From: Dyella_B sp035508595
GTDB taxonomy: Bacteria; Pseudomonadota; Gammaproteobacteria; Xanthomonadales; Rhodanobacteraceae
Assembly (NCBI GenBank): GCA_035508595.1
Contig: DATJMR010000110.1
Location: 1-9,089 of the forward strand
Direction: 5' to 3'
DNA: 9,089 nt
The notes beneath the pieces are model-generated. The model saw only the letters and a list, made by a program, of their open reading frames with translations. It did no database searches and was not told where the DNA came from. The position numbers and the translations under genes are program-made. Positions within the stretch are counted from its first letter, which is position 1; every line of letters starts with the position of its first letter. Shown here one piece after another: positions 6,294-9,089 of this stretch.

Positions 6294-7108
6294 TGATGCT
6301 GGTCAACGGCCAACCACGCGATGATATTTCGGTGTTGGATCGTGGCTTGAGCTACGGCGATGGCTTGTTCGAAACGATTCGCTTCGAGCAGGGCGTGGCG
6401 CCGTTGTGGGACCGGCACATGCAACGCCTGGCGCTCGGGTGCGAGCGTTTACGCATGCCGAGGCCGGACGCAGCATTGCTATGGCAGGAAGCGCAGCACG
6501 TCAGCAGCACGCTTGCGCAGTGCGTCGTGCGCATCACCGTGACGCGCGGTCTCGGCGAACGGGGTTACGCGCCACCGACTGTTGCTTCGCCCACGCGGAT
6601 CGTTGCTGCGTTCCCCCTGCCTACGGTGCCCAGCACACTGTATGTCGAAGGCATCCGTCTGTATCGCTGCCGCACCACGCTTGCCGATCAGCCGTTGCTG
6701 GCCGGCATCAAGCATCTCAATCGCCTGGAGCAGGTGCTGGCGCGCGCCGAATGGAACGATCCGGCCATCGGCGAAGGACTGGTTTGCGATAGCCACGGGA
6801 ACGTGATCTCTGCGACGGCCGCCAATCTTTTCGCCGTCATCGACGGCGTGCCGGTGACGCCGTCGGTGGCTCGTTGCGGCGTGGCCGGCGTGGCTCGCGC
6901 GGCCATGCTGGAGGCCTTTCCGGACTGCCAGGGGCGGGACCTGCCACTGGACCAAGCCATGCGTGGTTCCGAACTCTTCCTCACCTCCAGCGTTCGCGGC
7001 ATTCTGCCTGTTCAGGCGGTGGGCGATACCGTGTACGCTCCCGGTCCGGTCGCCCGCGCCATGCAGCAGCATTGGCGCGAGCTGGGTTTCGCGGTGGAGT
7101 GCGCATGA
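6293..7108 (+). CDS. pabC: Aminodeoxychorismate lyase (PabC)
   Basis: PabC is a fold-type IV PLP enzyme that splits 4-amino-4-deoxychorismate into p-aminobenzoate and pyruvate, completing the step begun by PabB. The 271-residue product has the usual length. SYGDGLFETIR (20-30) is the family N-terminal motif, and Lys140 in GIKHLNRLEQVLARAEW is the expected PLP Schiff-base lysine. AANLF (176-180) and VTPSVARCGVAGVAR (188-202) also match. In GNVISATAANLF the residue before ATAANLF is Ser173, where E. coli PabC and most relatives have the glutamate that contacts the PLP ring nitrogen. The ATG at 6293 shares its A with the pabB stop (TGATG); a second ATG at 6296 is an equal start candidate. A D-amino acid transaminase is an alternative family member, but the context favours PabC. 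Confidence 0.92.
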   Translation: MMLVNGQPRDDISVLDRGLSYGDGLFETIRFEQGVAPLWDRHMQRLALGCERLRMPRPDAALLWQEAQHVSSTLAQCVVRITVTRGLGERGYAPPTVASPTRIVAAFPLPTVPSTLYVEGIRLYRCRTTLADQPLLAGIKHLNRLEQVLARAEWNDPAIGEGLVCDSHGNVISATAANLFAVIDGVPVTPSVARCGVAGVARAAMLEAFPDCQGRDLPLDQAMRGSELFLTSSVRGILPVQAVGDTVYAPGPVARAMQQHWRELGFAVECA

Positions 7109-8145
7109 GTCGAGGCGGTACACAAAAGGGGCGCGTGTCGTGGCGCCTGCTGCGGGTAGTCCTGTTGCTGGCGTTCGCAGGCGCCGCCGGATGGTTCTGG
7201 CACGATTTCTCGCGCTTTGCCGCAACGCCTTTGCCCGTCAGTGCGGCCGGCGAGAGCGTGGACATCGGACGCGGCACCAGCTTCAAGGACATCGTGCACC
7301 AGCTGCGCTCGCAGCATCTCACCACCTCCACGCCGCTGTACTGGCGCCTGCTGGCGGAGAAGATGCACGTGGCCGGTCGTCTGCATGCGGGCGAATATGC
7401 AGTCACGCCAGGTATCACGCCGCAGCAATTGCTCAACGCCATGGCGCAAGGCAAGGTGATGCAGCGCGATGTCACCATCGTCGACGGCTGGACGTTCCAT
7501 GAAGTGCTGCAGGCACTCGCCAAGGCCGACAAGCTCAAGCACGAAACCGCGGGCCTGGACGATGCCACCATCATGCAGAAGATCGGCGCGCCGGGCGAAA
7601 ACCCGGAGGGACGTTTCCTGCCGGAAACCTATGCCTACGTGAAAGGCGACAGCGACCTGGACATTCTGCGCCGCGCACACGAAGCGATGAGCAAGACGCT
7701 GGCTGCGCTGTGGGCGCAACGCGCTCCCAATCTGCCGCTGGCGAAGCCGTACGACGCGTTGATTCTCGCCTCCATTATCGAAAAGGAAACGGGGCGTGCC
7801 GACGAGCGTCCGCGCGTGGCCGGCGTCTTCATCCGTCGCCTGCAAAAGAACATGCTGTTGCAGACCGACCCCACGGTGATCTACGGCATGGGCAGCAGCT
7901 ACACCGGCAACATCCACAAAAGCGATCTGACCACCGACACGCCTTACAACACCTATACGCGACCTGGCCTGCCGCCCACGCCGATCGCCATGCCCGGCAA
8001 GCCGGCGATCGAGGCGGCATTGCACCCGGCTCCCGGCGATGCCTTGTACTTCGTGGCGCGTGGCGATGGCACGCATGTGTTTGCCAGTACGCTCGAAGAG
8101 CAAAACCGCAATGTCGCCTGTTATGAATTGAAGCGTTGCCAATGA
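7105..8145 (+). CDS. mltG: Endolytic murein transglycosylase (MltG)
   Basis: MltG, formerly YceG, cuts newly made peptidoglycan strands at the inner membrane and is thought to end glycan polymerisation. The 346-residue product is close to the E. coli length (340). A basic N-terminus is followed by one membrane segment at about 13-32, then a periplasmic part. This comprises a LysM-like region (about 45-120) and the catalytic YceG domain. Glu226 in ASIIEKETG matches the catalytic glutamate of E. coli (Glu218). EGRFLPETYAY (168-178), QTDPTVIYG (253-261) and YNTYTRPGLPPTPIAMPG (281-298) are family signatures. The ATG at 7105 overlaps the pabC stop as ATGA, so the genes are likely translationally coupled. 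The reading frame stays open upstream to 6874, but that stretch lies inside pabC and lacks homology. Confidence 0.95.
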   Translation: MSRGGTQKGRVSWRLLRVVLLLAFAGAAGWFWHDFSRFAATPLPVSAAGESVDIGRGTSFKDIVHQLRSQHLTTSTPLYWRLLAEKMHVAGRLHAGEYAVTPGITPQQLLNAMAQGKVMQRDVTIVDGWTFHEVLQALAKADKLKHETAGLDDATIMQKIGAPGENPEGRFLPETYAYVKGDSDLDILRRAHEAMSKTLAALWAQRAPNLPLAKPYDALILASIIEKETGRADERPRVAGVFIRRLQKNMLLQTDPTVIYGMGSSYTGNIHKSDLTTDTPYNTYTRPGLPPTPIAMPGKPAIEAALHPAPGDALYFVARGDGTHVFASTLEEQNRNVACYELKRCQ

Positions 8146-8774
8146 GCCGGCACGGACGGTTCATTTCGCTGGAAGGCGGCGAAGGCGCGGGCAAGAGCAC
8201 CTTGCTTGGCGGCTTGCGCGACTATCTCCATCAGCGTGGCGTGCAGTTGTTGCAGGTGCGCGAGCCCGGCGGTACGCCGCTAGGTGAAGCGATTCGTTCG
8301 CTGGTACTCGATCCAGCCCATGCAGCGCTCAGCGCGGAGAGCGAATTGCTGCTGATGTTCGCCTCGCGCGCGCAATTGGTGCGCGAACGCATCCAGCCTG
8401 CGTTGGACGCCGGGCAGTGGGTGCTGTGCGATCGCTATGTGGACGCCAGTTATGCATACCAGGGCGGCGGGCGCGGTCAGCCGATCGAGCGCATTGCCGA
8501 ACTGGAACGTTGGGCATGTGATGGCGTGCGGCCGGATCTCACCTTGCTGCTTGATTTGCCGGTGTCGACGGGGCGTGCACGTGCCGCGGGCCGCGGTGCC
8601 GCCGATCGTATCGAGACGGAAGCCGATGCGTTCTTCGAGCGTGTACGTCAGGCCTATCGCGATCGTGCGCAGGCAGAGCCGCAACGTTTCCGCGTGATCG
8701 ATGCCAGCTTGTCGCCGGACCAGGTGCTGGCAGCGGCGATCGCGGCGACGGCACACTTGTTCGAGGCAAGCTGA
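8142..8774 (+). CDS. tmk: Thymidylate kinase (Tmk)
   Basis: Tmk phosphorylates dTMP to dTDP with ATP, an essential step to dTTP. The 210-residue product has the usual length. The P-loop is EGGEGAGKST (11-20), with Lys18 and no arginine inside the loop. The LID region carries several arginines (GRARAAGRGAADRIE, 144-158). This combination marks the E. coli-like type II enzyme. The dTMP-site motif REPGG is at 40-44, DRY at 97-99, and SYAYQGGGRG follows at 103-112. The ATG at 8142 overlaps the mltG stop as ATGA. A TTG at 8136 would add two residues but has no advantage. Neighbouring folate-pathway genes supply the cofactor for dTMP synthesis, a plausible functional link. Confidence 0.97.
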   Translation: MSRHGRFISLEGGEGAGKSTLLGGLRDYLHQRGVQLLQVREPGGTPLGEAIRSLVLDPAHAALSAESELLLMFASRAQLVRERIQPALDAGQWVLCDRYVDASYAYQGGGRGQPIERIAELERWACDGVRPDLTLLLDLPVSTGRARAAGRGAADRIETEADAFFERVRQAYRDRAQAEPQRFRVIDASLSPDQVLAAAIAATAHLFEAS

Positions 8775-9089
8775 TGAACACTCCTTCCTGGCATGGCGAG
8801 CACTGGGCGCGGCTGCAGGCGCGCCGGCAGCGTGGCGCCCTGCCGCACGCGCTACTACTGTGCGGGCCGCAGGGTTTGGGCAAGCGCGATTTTCTCCGCC
8901 GCTTCGTGCGTGGCTTGCTGTGCCAACATCCGCAGGAAGGCGATGCCTGCGGTATCTGCCGTAGTTGTTTGTTGTTCGATGCCGGCACCCATCCGGATTA
9001 CGCCGCGCTGAGCTACGGCTTGCGCAAGGACGGGGTGCAGCGCCAGGACATCGTGGTGGATCAGATTCGCGATCTGTCAGCGCGGCTGG
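8774..9089 (+). CDS. holB: DNA polymerase III delta-prime subunit (HolB), 5' part
   Basis: HolB is the delta-prime subunit of the clamp loader that places the sliding clamp on DNA. Only the first 105 residues are present; the frame runs open off the window end. The N-terminal AAA+ region shows GPQGLGK (31-37) followed by Arg38 instead of the Ser/Thr of a working Walker A motif. That fits a subunit not expected to hydrolyse ATP. Cys50, Cys59, Cys62 and Cys65 form the zinc module at the same spacing as in E. coli, followed by GTHPDY (71-76) and IVVDQIRDL. The ATG shares its A with the tmk stop (TGATG), continuing the overlap chain. In related genomes a pilZ-type gene often follows, but this cannot be seen here. 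Confidence 0.93.
   Translation, partial: MNTPSWHGEHWARLQARRQRGALPHALLLCGPQGLGKRDFLRRFVRGLLCQHPQEGDACGICRSCLLFDAGTHPDYAALSYGLRKDGVQRQDIVVDQIRDLSARL

Noticed and set aside
6874..7104. Upstream extension of the mltG reading frame
   Set aside because: It lies inside pabC in another frame, and the ATG at 7105 gives the normal MltG length with the membrane segment near the N-terminus.

Overview
The window is a compact, entirely plus-strand stretch of housekeeping genes from a high-GC gammaproteobacterium. The gene order is fabH-fabD-fabG-acpP-fabF-pabB-pabC-mltG-tmk-holB. It resembles the E. coli fab cluster, except that pabB sits directly before pabC. That arrangement, the base composition and a PIAGT-type PabB suggest the Xanthomonadales (Lysobacterales), possibly Rhodanobacteraceae such as Dyella, Luteibacter or Frateuria. 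This placement is inference from gene order and motifs; no database was searched.

Layout. Positions 1-147 hold no gene I can assign, only two short perfect inverted repeats. fabH (148-1125), fabD (1237-2184) and fabG (2228-2968) follow with gaps of 111 and 43 nt. A 289-nt gap then carries a promoter pair and a leader hairpin for acpP (3258-3497). acpP is closed by a convincing intrinsic terminator at 3557-3584, so it probably yields a short, abundant separate mRNA. fabF (3697-4935) has its own leader with a 7-bp dyad. From fabF onward the genes are packed: an 8-nt gap to pabB, then stop/start overlaps of 1, 4, 4 and 1 nt through pabC, mltG, tmk and holB. holB is cut off by the window end. No gap exceeds 300 nt.

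How the genes work together. FabD loads malonate onto AcpP, FabH starts chains, FabF elongates them and FabG performs the first reduction of each cycle. PabB and PabC make p-aminobenzoate for folate; the glutaminase partner PabA is not in the window. MltG cuts nascent peptidoglycan strands, Tmk phosphorylates dTMP, and HolB is the delta-prime subunit of the DNA polymerase III clamp loader. The run therefore joins membrane, folate, wall and DNA synthesis functions.

I see no mobile element, CRISPR array, tRNA, rRNA, toxin or defence gene, and no evidence of an undescribed system. The most notable points are atypical active-site residues in both PabB (Ala in place of the E. coli PabB lysine) and PabC (Ser where the PLP-ring glutamate is expected), and the small structured elements around acpP, fabD and fabF.
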